This document shows, piece by piece, positions 8,224 through 17,820 of a stretch of DNA of 64,000 nt (its first letter is position 1; each line of letters begins with the position of its first letter). Under the pieces are notes generated by a model. It made no database searches. It was not told where the DNA came from and worked only from the letters and a program-made list of their open reading frames with translations. The position numbers and the translations under genes are program-made. This DNA comes from Gardnerella piotii (lineage in GTDB: Bacteria > Actinomycetota > Actinomycetes > Actinomycetales > Bifidobacteriaceae): contig NZ_QJUV01000001.1 of assembly GCF_003397585.1 (NCBI RefSeq), positions 1,302,001-1,366,000 of the forward strand. The letters run 5' to 3'.

Positions 8224-11200
8224 CTAAAAAGACGCCTCGCTCAAAATCTCGTCACGAGTTTTGCACAACGCGTGAATCTCGCGATTTTCCGCACGCGCCT
8301 CGCTAACATAGTAAAGAGTGGCGTCAATGCATCTTAAATCAACGTTTGTTGCGCGCGCAAGCAGCAGCCTATACCAGTCAAGCTGCTCAAGTTTTAGGCG
8401 AATATCTTCCGCACTTTTTGGCCGCTTACCCGTCTTCCAGTCAACGATTGTGTAGAGTTTTGATTCGTCGTTAGCGTCTAATCCCCCTGCAAAAACAGCA
8501 TCCAAAGTGCCATTGATGATTCTATTTGCAAATTCTGCATTATCGATTTGCATTAAAATCGGCGTTTCTGCGGCAAGCGGCACTCGTTTTGCCCAACGCG
8601 ATTCTATAAGCCGTTGCTTCCATTCGTCTAGTTGAGCGTCTTGAGATTTGGCCAAATCATTAGCAAAGTACGCATTCTTGCGACTTTGATTAAATTCGTA
8701 AAGCAAATCTTTGCGAGTCTGAGGAACAAATTGCTCATCTAACAAAGTTCCGCTTTCTACAACTGACTGCCACTTAGCACACTCGCATGCGCTAGAAGGC
8801 ACTGCAGAGTCTACAAATTGTTGCGCCCAAGCGTGGAACTTGGTGCCAAGATTTGCATCAATTGACGAAATGGACGGAATTGGTCGAATGCAAGCCAATA
8901 GATTGTTGTAAACTCGATTGTTTGCGCGCGCGCTAGCGTTTGCGTTTACACCAGGCGCAACTTTGCTTATTTTTTGCAAAGACGTTACGTTAAGCCTAGA
9001 TCCGTTGGAAATCTTTTCCACCTTTTTTGCCAAGTCTTCTAGTGAATAATCGCCAGCATTTTGCGCAGTTAAATCGGCATCTTGAACAAACGCTTTTGCG
9101 CGGCAATAAAGAGATTTTTGAGAAGATATTAAGGAAGATTTGCCATTAAAATCGCCAGTAAAATCTTCACTCTTAACAAGCTTTGCAGATTCTTGAAGCG
9201 CATTTTCTACATCTTCGCTCAAAGCACAAGGCCATTCAAGCACGCTTTCTTTAGTATGCGAATCGCTTTGAACTTTAATTTTTCCAAAATCTTTAGCAAA
9301 CTCATGCGCAAAATCGCCTGCAATAAAGCCAAAAACGTCTTCACTGGAAACGTCTTCACTGGAATCATCAGAATTACTAGAATCCACAGAATCCACAGAA
9401 TCCGCAGAATCGCCAGAATTTTCCGCCTCGCATCTTTTAACCTCAATCACACCATTAAGCGACTTTATAGCTTCCATCGACTCCTTAAGAAACACCGAAG
9501 CTGCACGCTTTCGCCCATTTTCTTCCGAATCTCCCGAATTTGCTGAACCAGTTAAAAGCGCTGCAAACTTTGCGCGAGTAAGAGCAACGTACATAAGGTG
9601 TCGCTCGTCCATGTGAAGCTGAATTCCGCGCTCCTCACTTTGCGTAAATGGCATAAAATCAACGCTTTGCTGGGATTTATACGCATTATACACACGGCGA
9701 GTTTCTTCGCTCAAAAAATCGCCAGAATCCGAAGAATCACAAGCATCCGCAGAGCCAGCATCCACCTCTTGAACAGCCTGCGCAAAATCACACAAAGCTT
9801 TGATTCTATCTGGCTTAATCTCGTCAAAAATCTTTTGCACACTATCCAAGTCTTGCATTGCTTTTTCTGGGTGCATTGCCTCCGCGCGCGTTACTGTATG
9901 CGGAAAATGCGGCAAAATATTGGCATCCACGCGCAACGCAGAAGGCACGCTTGCAGCAAACTCAATCGGTATGCGAGCGCTGGCTTGCCCATTATCATCA
10001 ACTTTTAGCGAATCGCCTTGATTGCTTGGAAAAGCGCCCTCGTTTAGCCCAACTACAGCAACTGCAGGCCATTGCAAACCCTTTGATTGGTGAACTGTCA
10101 TTAAAACAACTTGCGCGCTATTTTGCTCTGTTATAGATGCTTGCGAATCAAGCGTTTTTGCTGAGTCAATCCAGCTTATTAGTCCACGCAAACTAACATC
10201 TTGCCACTCGCCCATCTCTTGCACATACGTTTCTACAATCGCGTTTAGCGAATCTAGCACATTGTGCATGTCGTTAAGCATTGTTTGATTGCTAAAATCC
10301 TTGTATTTTAAGGCCGCTCCAACAGCGCTATCAATGTCTACGTTAAGCGCTTCAACAGCTGATTGCATAACGCTTGTTAGCGAATTTCTTTGCACGCGAT
10401 CAACTTTATTTAGGATTTTACTAAGTCGGCTTACGGCAGCGAATGCATGCTCGCTCAGCTTCTCTCGCATTCGACTAACCCAATAATCGCCAAAATCGCC
10501 AGCAACCGCAGACTTACCAGAATCGCCACTCGCCCCAAAATCGCGCATAATCAAATCTGCCAAATACACTCCGCCATAAATATTTATGACTTGCCCAGAT
10601 ATTTCCCCACTATTTGTCTTATTTCTAAGATTGCGAATAGCAGAATCCCACTGGCTTCTAGGCAATCCCTCCTCAACAAGCCCAGCCGATGCATACACGT
10701 TGTAAAGATATTCCATATTCGCACTATTTGCGATTGATGCCAATGTGCTCAAATCCGCAGTAGATAGCGCAAAACGAGGAGTGGCAAGAAGACGCATAAG
10801 CGAATTTGAATCGCTATGATCTTGAACAACTCTTAGCAAACTCAAAACGTCTTTAACTGCAGGCTTTTCAATAATCGAAGAGTAGCCAACTATGCTTGTG
10901 CGAATCCCAGCATCCTCCAGTTTTTGAGCATATTGTGGCATTTTTGCTTTACTTCTAAACAGAATTGCAAGTTGCGGCTCGAGCGGATTTTCGCCATATT
11001 TTTCAACGATTTTCTTAGCGAATCGCACAACTGCATCAATTTCTTCACCTTGATTTGGCATAAACAACGCACCAACAGTGCCATTTGGCGCATCATCTTT
11101 TGGCTTTAAGGTTTCCACTTGCACTTCGCGATCGTCAATGCTGCTAAACCTACGACTTGCGTTTTGCGTTGAAGTATCGCCATTTTCTACGCGCATTGGC

Positions 11201-12483
11201 TCAGTTAGCGCGTTTGCAACTTTTAGTATAAACAGCGAATTTCTGCGCGTAACAGTTAGCGAATACTTGTTTTGCGTGCTTATGTTAAAGTCTTGTTCAA
11301 ACTTGCAAAAAGCTCCAGTTGAAGCGCCTCTAAACGAGTAGATTGCTTGGAACGGGTCGCCTACTGCCATAACATGCGTGCGATTCCCCTCTGCAGCATC
11401 AAAATCGTCATAAAACAGCGTATTTATAAGCATTGCTTGCGTTGTAGAAGTATCTTGATACTCATCTAAAAGAACTTGCGAATATTGATTCCTGTATTGC
11501 GCACAAATCGAAGGAAAATGCGTAACCAAATAGTAAGCTGCAATCGTAAAATCGCTAAATTGCGCCATGTTTACGCGCTTTTTTTCGGCGTCAAATTGTA
11601 AAACAAGATCTAGCAAAATGTCTCGTTTTAGGCAAGCGTTGTATAGATTTATGCAAAATTGCAAGCACGAATCATCCCAATATTTTTCGTAACTTTTACA
11701 CGCATCCTTAAATTTTTCCGCAGACGCTTTCTCCACGTCTTGCTCGCTCATTCCAGCTGTTTTTTTGACTTTTTTGTATTTTGGAATTGCTGGAGCTTTT
11801 GCGCTTAGTGGCGATTCTACTTTTTTATCTGCAATAACGTTTTTTAAGTGTTTTGCAAACTCATTATTCCACTCGCGTATTTTTTGAACAGCTTGAGGCA
11901 CGCTTGAGCACGTTGCGCCTACACTATCTACTCCAATCATCGAGCACGATATTTCGGAGCAAAGATTAATAACATCAGCGCACAAAGTGTCAAAATTGTA
12001 TAGCTTACTTAAATTTTTAGCGTTATTTTGTGGATTATCTAAATATTTTCCGATTATACTTTTTATGATTTCCATCGCGCCAGCATCGCTTAATGGCATT
12101 GTGTTTTGATTAAAGCCAACCAAAAGCCCGTATCTTCTTACGATTGATTGAAAGAACGCGTCGTACGTCATAACTTCTGGCTTTAAGAATGACTTTGCGC
12201 CGCTTGCACCATTTGCTCCGCTTGCACTAACCTCCGCCGAAACGCGACTTAGCAATTCCGCAGCAGCTTTATTTGTAAAGGTTAAACCCAATATGGACTC
12301 TGGCGGAACTTTGCTTTTAATTAAATGTATTACGCGACGAGTCATAGTGTACGTTTTGCCGCTGCCAGCTCCAGCAACTATTAGCACGTCTTGATTAATC
12401 GGCGCTTCTATAACGTTTTTTTGCTCTAAACTTGGACCACTATTAGGTGTGGATTTTACGGCGCTAACGTTGTTATTGCTCAT
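8224..12483 (-). CDS. adnB: UvrD-like helicase-nuclease, AdnB-like subunit
   Basis: A 1419-residue SF1 helicase with a C-terminal RecB-type nuclease. Walker A is GAGSGKT at about residues 38-44. Walker B is LLDEYQDTS, followed by GDPFQAIYSFRGAS (motif III) and YVALTRAK (motif VI). The nuclease motif DWKTGKRP and a QLDWYRLLL helix sit near the C-terminus, as in AdnB. The start is ATG at 12483 with GAAGG ahead; it overlaps the end of the upstream helicase gene by 11 bases, so the two are translationally coupled. In mycobacteria AdnA and AdnB form a heterodimer that resects double-strand breaks, and the gene order here is the same. The protein is longer than mycobacterial AdnB (about 1100). It has a Ser/Asp-rich insert encoded near 9355-9425 that looks disordered. 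Confidence 0.82.
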   Translation of the reverse strand: MSNNNVSAVKSTPNSGPSLEQKNVIEAPINQDVLIVAGAGSGKTYTMTRRVIHLIKSKVPPESILGLTFTNKAAAELLSRVSAEVSASGANGASGAKSFLKPEVMTYDAFFQSIVRRYGLLVGFNQNTMPLSDAGAMEIIKSIIGKYLDNPQNNAKNLSKLYNFDTLCADVINLCSEISCSMIGVDSVGATCSSVPQAVQKIREWNNEFAKHLKNVIADKKVESPLSAKAPAIPKYKKVKKTAGMSEQDVEKASAEKFKDACKSYEKYWDDSCLQFCINLYNACLKRDILLDLVLQFDAEKKRVNMAQFSDFTIAAYYLVTHFPSICAQYRNQYSQVLLDEYQDTSTTQAMLINTLFYDDFDAAEGNRTHVMAVGDPFQAIYSFRGASTGAFCKFEQDFNISTQNKYSLTVTRRNSLFILKVANALTEPMRVENGDTSTQNASRRFSSIDDREVQVETLKPKDDAPNGTVGALFMPNQGEEIDAVVRFAKKIVEKYGENPLEPQLAILFRSKAKMPQYAQKLEDAGIRTSIVGYSSIIEKPAVKDVLSLLRVVQDHSDSNSLMRLLATPRFALSTADLSTLASIANSANMEYLYNVYASAGLVEEGLPRSQWDSAIRNLRNKTNSGEISGQVINIYGGVYLADLIMRDFGASGDSGKSAVAGDFGDYWVSRMREKLSEHAFAAVSRLSKILNKVDRVQRNSLTSVMQSAVEALNVDIDSAVGAALKYKDFSNQTMLNDMHNVLDSLNAIVETYVQEMGEWQDVSLRGLISWIDSAKTLDSQASITEQNSAQVVLMTVHQSKGLQWPAVAVVGLNEGAFPSNQGDSLKVDDNGQASARIPIEFAASVPSALRVDANILPHFPHTVTRAEAMHPEKAMQDLDSVQKIFDEIKPDRIKALCDFAQAVQEVDAGSADACDSSDSGDFLSEETRRVYNAYKSQQSVDFMPFTQSEERGIQLHMDERHLMYVALTRAKFAALLTGSANSGDSEENGRKRAASVFLKESMEAIKSLNGVIEVKRCEAENSGDSADSVDSVDSSNSDDSSEDVSSEDVFGFIAGDFAHEFAKDFGKIKVQSDSHTKESVLEWPCALSEDVENALQESAKLVKSEDFTGDFNGKSSLISSQKSLYCRAKAFVQDADLTAQNAGDYSLEDLAKKVEKISNGSRLNVTSLQKISKVAPGVNANASARANNRVYNNLLACIRPIPSISSIDANLGTKFHAWAQQFVDSAVPSSACECAKWQSVVESGTLLDEQFVPQTRKDLLYEFNQSRKNAYFANDLAKSQDAQLDEWKQRLIESRWAKRVPLAAETPILMQIDNAEFANRIINGTLDAVFAGGLDANDESKLYTIVDWKTGKRPKSAEDIRLKLEQLDWYRLLLARATNVDLRCIDATLYYVSEARAENREIHALCKTRDEILSEASF

Positions 12484-15400
12484 TTTTACCTTCAATCACT
12501 TCGTAAACAGTGTCCACTTTTTCCGCACACGCAGGGCAAACGTCTAAACATCTACAATAATTTTTATGATCCGCTTTTGGCTCTACAGCAAAACTTGTTG
12601 ACTTAACAGCAGCAGCGGCAAAAAATACGCGAGATATCATCATAAGCGACCATTTTGCGCGCATTGGCAATTTCACAAAATCCGCCCACGCACTTTGACT
12701 TACGCCTTGCGCAGGATTTTGCTCATCAATACTTGGAAGATCGTAAAGTCGATTATTGTTAGAATATCTGTAACGACTTATGATTTCACTAGCGCTTAGC
12801 GAGCCATCTTCGTCAAACAGCGAAGGCTGACAAATATTCTCCGCAACACCATTATCTTGCGCAGGAGAATCCTTATACACAACGTGGAACAGCGCACTTC
12901 GCGCGATTTTTGTGTGCTTAAGCTTTAGCAGTTGCTCATAATCTTTGTTGTTTTCGGAGCAAAAAACAATTCCTAGTTGATAGCAAATAAGTTGCAAATC
13001 GTTAAAAACTTGCTGTGTTTTAGGAACTTTTCCTGTTTTATAGTCGATTAGGCGAATTTGTTGCGTGTTGTCGTTTAACTTTCTAAGCTCCATGCGGTCG
13101 ATTCGCCCCTGGATTCTAACGCGCAAATCGCATGAGCCGCCATTAGGCCATCCGCCTACCAAAAATCCCATTATTGAATAAAGATCTTCCAAACTTGTTT
13201 GCGATTTAGCAGCAAGATTGTACGCGTTTAGAATATCGTCAAAGCCAAAAGTGGCGTTTATTTTGCACTCGCAATAAGCTTTCTCAAGACTACCCAAAGG
13301 AACATCTGCAATAGTCGGCTTAGCTGTCTTTGACTTTTCGGGTGCAGGCAGAATCTTTGTTACAACACCATCTTCGTCTTTTTGCACAAGAATCGGGTAA
13401 TTTTGCCCGTTTAGCGAGCCTACAAAATATTGAGCAATCGTGTAAAGCGCGCGGCGAACATTCAAATCGTTTTTTATAAAACGGTAGCGGTCTTTTACGT
13501 TAGAAATACTAGAATCACTCGGGCAAATCGAGTAATAATGCTCAATCATCTTATTTGCAACGTCTTCAATCGCCTTTTTTTGCAAAGCGCTAAACGAATC
13601 AAACGAAAAATCAAAGTCCGCAGATTCCTGCGCGCGAGTGCCAACAAACCCGCTAACAAACGCTTGAAGCTGTGGGTAGTTTTTGCGCAAATAATCGTTG
13701 TCTAAATGCTCATCTTGACTTGCCCACCTTGCAGTTTCGTGAATAAGCGTACCGAATTGTGCTGCCGTACTTCCTACGGCAGGCCCCGCAAATTTACTTT
13801 CCAAAAGGCAACAAACTGGGCAAGACCAAAGTTTATCTACCATCGAAGGAGATAGAGTTACAAGATTTTTATTAGTGGAGACTTTTTCTTGTGACTTTTC
13901 TTGTGATTTTAGTGGCGATTCTTCTTGCAATTCTGCGGTTACTTGCGACTTTGCGGTTGCTTGCGATTCTGGCTTCGCAGAATCAATCGCAGAATCAATC
14001 GCAGAATCGTAATTTTTACGCATAAAATCCCAATTATCTGGATTTGCTGCATCAACTCCGTTGTTTTTCAACAGATTTAACGCATCTAACGCATCTTGAA
14101 TCGTAGAATTTTTTGCCAATTTATGGCCATCATTAGAGCCACACTCCTCTTTAGCAAGCGTGATTCTAGACGCACAAACAAGACCTCTTGCATCGGCATC
14201 AACCGCCGCAAAATCGCCACAAAAATCTGTGTAATCGCAGCTTCCGTCTTGATTTCTCCAATAAATCTCTGGCAAATAGTAGTACAAAAAGTCCGAAGGA
14301 ACGCAATCATCACTATTAACCGCACTTATGCAAAGATGCTTGCGAGCGCGCGTAATTGCCATTAGCAAACTTCGCTGTTCGCCAGTAAAAATCGCTTGTT
14401 TATCGCTTACGCAAATGCCATTAGGATTTTTAGAATACGCGTCAAAGAAGTACGTTATATCGCTAATATCATTACTATCGCTGCTCAAAATCCTGCTATT
14501 TAGCACAATATCAACAAGCGTTTCCGAAGCAAACATAGTGCTTCTAGCGGCAGTATTTGGCCAAACTCTCTGCTGAACAGCTGGAATCCACACGTAATCC
14601 CAAAGTCTTCCAACCGAACCAGAAGGCGTTGTAAGAGTCACAGCGTCTGGAAGAGGGGCCACGCTTGCAAGCGAATCCGCTTCGATTTCCATTTGGCAAA
14701 CTTGATCAATAAACTCCGCGATTGTCGGAGCAGCCGAGACTCCATTAGGCATCTGCTGGCTTTGCGAGACTGTATACGAGAACGAATCCGCGTACTCAAA
14801 AAGCCGCATTGCAGCGTCTAGCCTATCGTTTGCAGCGCGACCTTCATCGTTGTTGCTAAGCGCTTGAATTTGCCACTTTTTAGCGCAATTGCAAAGATTC
14901 CAAGCTTTACTCAAAACGTAGCTAACTTGATTTTCTCCGCTATTTTTAACTTTTTCAAGGTTATTTTTTAGGTTTTTAGAAAGTCTTAGCACAATATTAA
15001 ACACGCGCATTAACGCACGCGTATGAACACTGTTTGGGCGCATTTTTTGCAAAACAGAAAAGATTTCTGTAGATTTTGCGCCTTGAGTCTCTTCGTCTTC
15101 TAAATCGCCAGAATCCACGGAATCGCCAGAATCGCCAGCAACCGAAGAGCAGCCGTCAATAAACGCCTTAAGAATCAAAATGTAGCACGACTCAATGCTA
15201 AATTGCGTGCTATTTGCGTTTGGTTGCGCGTTAAAAACGCGATTGTCAACCGTAACGTTTGTGCTTTGGGCTGCAGATGTAGATGGCTCATTTGCGCTTA
15301 AAATGCGATTGCTAAGCACTTCCCATTGCTCTATAAGCTTACTCAACGGCGAATTTGTGCCACTTGCATTTGCGCCTGAAATCACTTCGCTAAGTGAACA

Positions 15401-17374
15401 GATCGAGCGCATAAGCGAGTCAACAGCCGCCAAATCCGCGCAATTGTAGTCGCCAGAATCCACAAGCGGACTTTCCAAAACGGTCTTTATTCTAGAACGA
15501 ACAAAATGCGCAATCGAATAAAGCGTGTAATTGCCAGAATGCACGCTTTTTGCTAAATCGTCAACACTTTTTTGACTAAATTGCGCTAACTCAATAATCG
15601 CAAAAAGCGCTTTAATAAACAGCTCGTCTCTAAGCGCGCGCGTGACGCTCGAGTAGCGCACAGGAACTCCGTCTTTTCTAAGACGCTCGCCAAACGCGCG
15701 AACTGTTGCATTATCGTGCGCAATTAAAGCCATGTCTTTCCACGGAATCTTATTGTCTAGATGAGCGCGCTTTATTTGCCAAATAACGCAATCCATCTCT
15801 TGGCTAGGAGTTCTGTACAAATCGCCAGAAACCGAAGAATTTTCTGTTTTTTGCAAATTTAATTCGATTTTTTCTATAGGAAAAGCACCTTGAATATTGG
15901 CCATTTTCCAAGCCCTGCGGGCCATTGGCGTTTGCGTTGGCATAAGCGAAGCAATCGAAAGAGAAACGCGTGCAGAAAAAAGATTTAGCGCAATTGAGCG
16001 ATTGGAGTGGTTTAGAAAATCGCGTATATTTTGCGATTCTTGGCGCTTTACATTTTGCGATGTCTGTTTTGCAAAATCTTCGCCAAATCCTTCGAGCTTA
16101 TAATCGCAAATTTTAGAAACAGCAGCTTGCATAACGCCATTTTGCGCTGATTCAACAACGTAATCTGGGTACGATCCGCGGAAGGATTGAACGGATTCGT
16201 CGGGATTCGCCGTTAAAACAATTTTCACACCCAAGCGCGCTAGCGACTCAAGAAAAGCCAAACCAGCAAGCGTTACGTCGTGAAAATCGTCAACAACTAA
16301 CATGCGCGGAAGGAAGAGCTTAAGAGCGTAAAATTCAAGGGAAGAATCGCAAGATTCATTAGCACTATTGCAATGTAAATTATTAAAAATATCGTTCAAA
16401 ATTTGAACGCCACTTGCCAAAAGCCTAGAAGAATCAAGCCTAAAAGCGTTCGGATACTTTTTGAGAACGCAATCCGCATACTCGCTTCTAAGAGCAAAAG
16501 CCAAATTCCATTGAGTTCTAATGCGGCTAACAATAATAGACGATACAAAATCCGAGTTAACACTAAGATGCGAGTCCAAACTGTTCAACATATTTTTTTC
16601 CGCAAAATCGCTTACAATGCCCATCTCGTCTAAGCGCGCGAGCATATCTCGAAGTTGGTGAATAAAAGCGCTATTTACAGAGATGTTAGAGATGTAATTA
16701 GAATCTAGCGAATCAGGTGAATCGAGCGAATCATCGCTATTTTGCGCGTTTTGTAATTTAGAAATTGTGTAAATCCAAGAATTTTTAGAAGAATCGCTAG
16801 AAGAATCTTTAGAAGAAGAATCTTTAGAATAGTCGCTAGCAAAATACTCGCTAAAAAGAGCGCAAACTTTGCAATTGCCACTATCGCCTTGCAAAACGTG
16901 ATTAACGTGTACGCGCACAACTTCGCGAAGAAGCGCATCTTGCTCAGCGCCATTAAGCAACTTAGGTGCAGGCATGCCAAAAAGCTTGTTTCGCGCGGAA
17001 ATCAAACTAAACGCAAGCGCGGAAAGTGTGCCAACTGGGCGCGATTGATGCGAAACACCCAAGTTTTGAATCACGTAATCCGACATTCGTGCAGCTGTAG
17101 AGCGATTTTGAGCAGCGGCAACAGCTATATCACCACGAATAGCGTTTTTTAGCAAAAGCTGCGCAGCGCGATTATTGAGCGAGCAAGGCGAATCAGATGC
17201 CGCGCTCCAATCAAAACGCAAACCCAAAAGCAACGCGCTAAGCGCAAAGCTTGACTTGCCAGCGTTTGGTGCTCCAAAAACAAGCAAAACATTGGTGTTG
17301 CGTTCATGCGCGTTTTTAAGAGTGCCTTCAAGCAACGACTGAACGTCTGTTAGCGCAGATTCTTCCGTACACAT
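12473..17374 (-). CDS. adnA: UvrD/AddB-like helicase-nuclease with Fe-S cysteines, AdnA-like subunit
   Basis: A 1633-residue partner of the gene downstream. Walker A is GAPNAGKSS at about residues 34-42. The Walker B region reads VVDDFHD where active helicases have DE.QD, so this motor may be weak, as reported for mycobacterial AdnA. Motif VI is MAITRARKH. The nuclease motif IDYKTGKVP is followed by a QLICYQL helix. A cysteine near the nuclease start (WSCPVCC) and the C-terminal cluster CRCLDVCPAC would form an AddB-type iron-sulphur cluster. Several Ser/Asp-rich stretches (for example near 16690-16850 and 15100-15130) inflate its length. I choose ATG at 17374 (MCTEESALTD). A GTG at 17461 lies inside a repeat module and gives an unlikely N-terminus. 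Confidence 0.8.
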   Translation of the reverse strand: MCTEESALTDVQSLLEGTLKNAHERNTNVLLVFGAPNAGKSSFALSALLLGLRFDWSAASDSPCSLNNRAAQLLLKNAIRGDIAVAAAQNRSTAARMSDYVIQNLGVSHQSRPVGTLSALAFSLISARNKLFGMPAPKLLNGAEQDALLREVVRVHVNHVLQGDSGNCKVCALFSEYFASDYSKDSSSKDSSSDSSKNSWIYTISKLQNAQNSDDSLDSPDSLDSNYISNISVNSAFIHQLRDMLARLDEMGIVSDFAEKNMLNSLDSHLSVNSDFVSSIIVSRIRTQWNLAFALRSEYADCVLKKYPNAFRLDSSRLLASGVQILNDIFNNLHCNSANESCDSSLEFYALKLFLPRMLVVDDFHDVTLAGLAFLESLARLGVKIVLTANPDESVQSFRGSYPDYVVESAQNGVMQAAVSKICDYKLEGFGEDFAKQTSQNVKRQESQNIRDFLNHSNRSIALNLFSARVSLSIASLMPTQTPMARRAWKMANIQGAFPIEKIELNLQKTENSSVSGDLYRTPSQEMDCVIWQIKRAHLDNKIPWKDMALIAHDNATVRAFGERLRKDGVPVRYSSVTRALRDELFIKALFAIIELAQFSQKSVDDLAKSVHSGNYTLYSIAHFVRSRIKTVLESPLVDSGDYNCADLAAVDSLMRSICSLSEVISGANASGTNSPLSKLIEQWEVLSNRILSANEPSTSAAQSTNVTVDNRVFNAQPNANSTQFSIESCYILILKAFIDGCSSVAGDSGDSVDSGDLEDEETQGAKSTEIFSVLQKMRPNSVHTRALMRVFNIVLRLSKNLKNNLEKVKNSGENQVSYVLSKAWNLCNCAKKWQIQALSNNDEGRAANDRLDAAMRLFEYADSFSYTVSQSQQMPNGVSAAPTIAEFIDQVCQMEIEADSLASVAPLPDAVTLTTPSGSVGRLWDYVWIPAVQQRVWPNTAARSTMFASETLVDIVLNSRILSSDSNDISDITYFFDAYSKNPNGICVSDKQAIFTGEQRSLLMAITRARKHLCISAVNSDDCVPSDFLYYYLPEIYWRNQDGSCDYTDFCGDFAAVDADARGLVCASRITLAKEECGSNDGHKLAKNSTIQDALDALNLLKNNGVDAANPDNWDFMRKNYDSAIDSAIDSAKPESQATAKSQVTAELQEESPLKSQEKSQEKVSTNKNLVTLSPSMVDKLWSCPVCCLLESKFAGPAVGSTAAQFGTLIHETARWASQDEHLDNDYLRKNYPQLQAFVSGFVGTRAQESADFDFSFDSFSALQKKAIEDVANKMIEHYYSICPSDSSISNVKDRYRFIKNDLNVRRALYTIAQYFVGSLNGQNYPILVQKDEDGVVTKILPAPEKSKTAKPTIADVPLGSLEKAYCECKINATFGFDDILNAYNLAAKSQTSLEDLYSIMGFLVGGWPNGGSCDLRVRIQGRIDRMELRKLNDNTQQIRLIDYKTGKVPKTQQVFNDLQLICYQLGIVFCSENNKDYEQLLKLKHTKIARSALFHVVYKDSPAQDNGVAENICQPSLFDEDGSLSASEIISRYRYSNNNRLYDLPSIDEQNPAQGVSQSAWADFVKLPMRAKWSLMMISRVFFAAAAVKSTSFAVEPKADHKNYCRCLDVCPACAEKVDTVYEVIEGKNEQ

Positions 17375-17416
17375 AAACACAATTCTACCAACTGGCTTAG
17401 TTTGTATGTAACTTAG

Positions 17417-17820
17417 TAGTGCGTTTGTACCAAAAAATGCCCAAATTAGATACAATCGCACTACAAGGCAGGTCGTCGTTAGCGCAGATTAGCTGCGCTC
17501 ACGTCTTCGCCGCACGTAAAGTCCACTGGACTTTACGTTTGAGCCAAATCACGCTTTGAAGGAGCTTGAAATGCGCTATGCAATTTCAAGCTCAGTCAAA
17601 GCGCCCATGCAAGTAGATTCGCGCGCGTGTCGTGTCGCTTGATTCCGCACTTTGTACCAAATTTGACCCAAAAATGGTACAAAACGCGGAAGGTCGCTCG
17701 CGCGGATTAACCGCGCTCACGTCTTCGCCGCGCAGAAGCAATGCTTCTGCCTTGAGCGGCTCAGCGCTCCGAATTGCCTTCTCGCGCTACGCTCTAAGCT
17801 CGAAGGCAGGTCGTCGCGCG
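17417..17820. repeat. Mosaic palindromic element, copy 2 (upstream of adnA)
   Basis: This fills the gap between adnA and the Pr6Pr-like gene. Modules in order: TAGTGCGTTTGTA/TACAATCGCACTA hairpin (17417-17463); AAGGCAGGTCGTCG boundary motif (from 17465); AAAGTCC...GGACTTT core (17518-17534); GCTTTGA/CAAAGC hairpin (17553-17602); TTCCGCACTTTGTACCA/TGGTACAAAACGCGGAA hairpin (17643-17691); GCGCGGATTAACCGCGC; GCAGAAGCAATGCTTCTGC (17732-17750); and a GC-rich stretch ending AAGGCAGGTCGTCGCGCG (17803-17820). The left module lies within 45 bp of the adnA start and so probably overlaps its promoter. The right end codes for the last residues of the neighbouring membrane protein. No other gene is seen. 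Confidence 0.9.

Noticed and set aside
12473-17461. GTG at 17461 as the start of the AdnA-like protein
   Set aside because: It would begin within a palindromic module and add 29 unusual residues before a normal-looking N-terminus at 17374.
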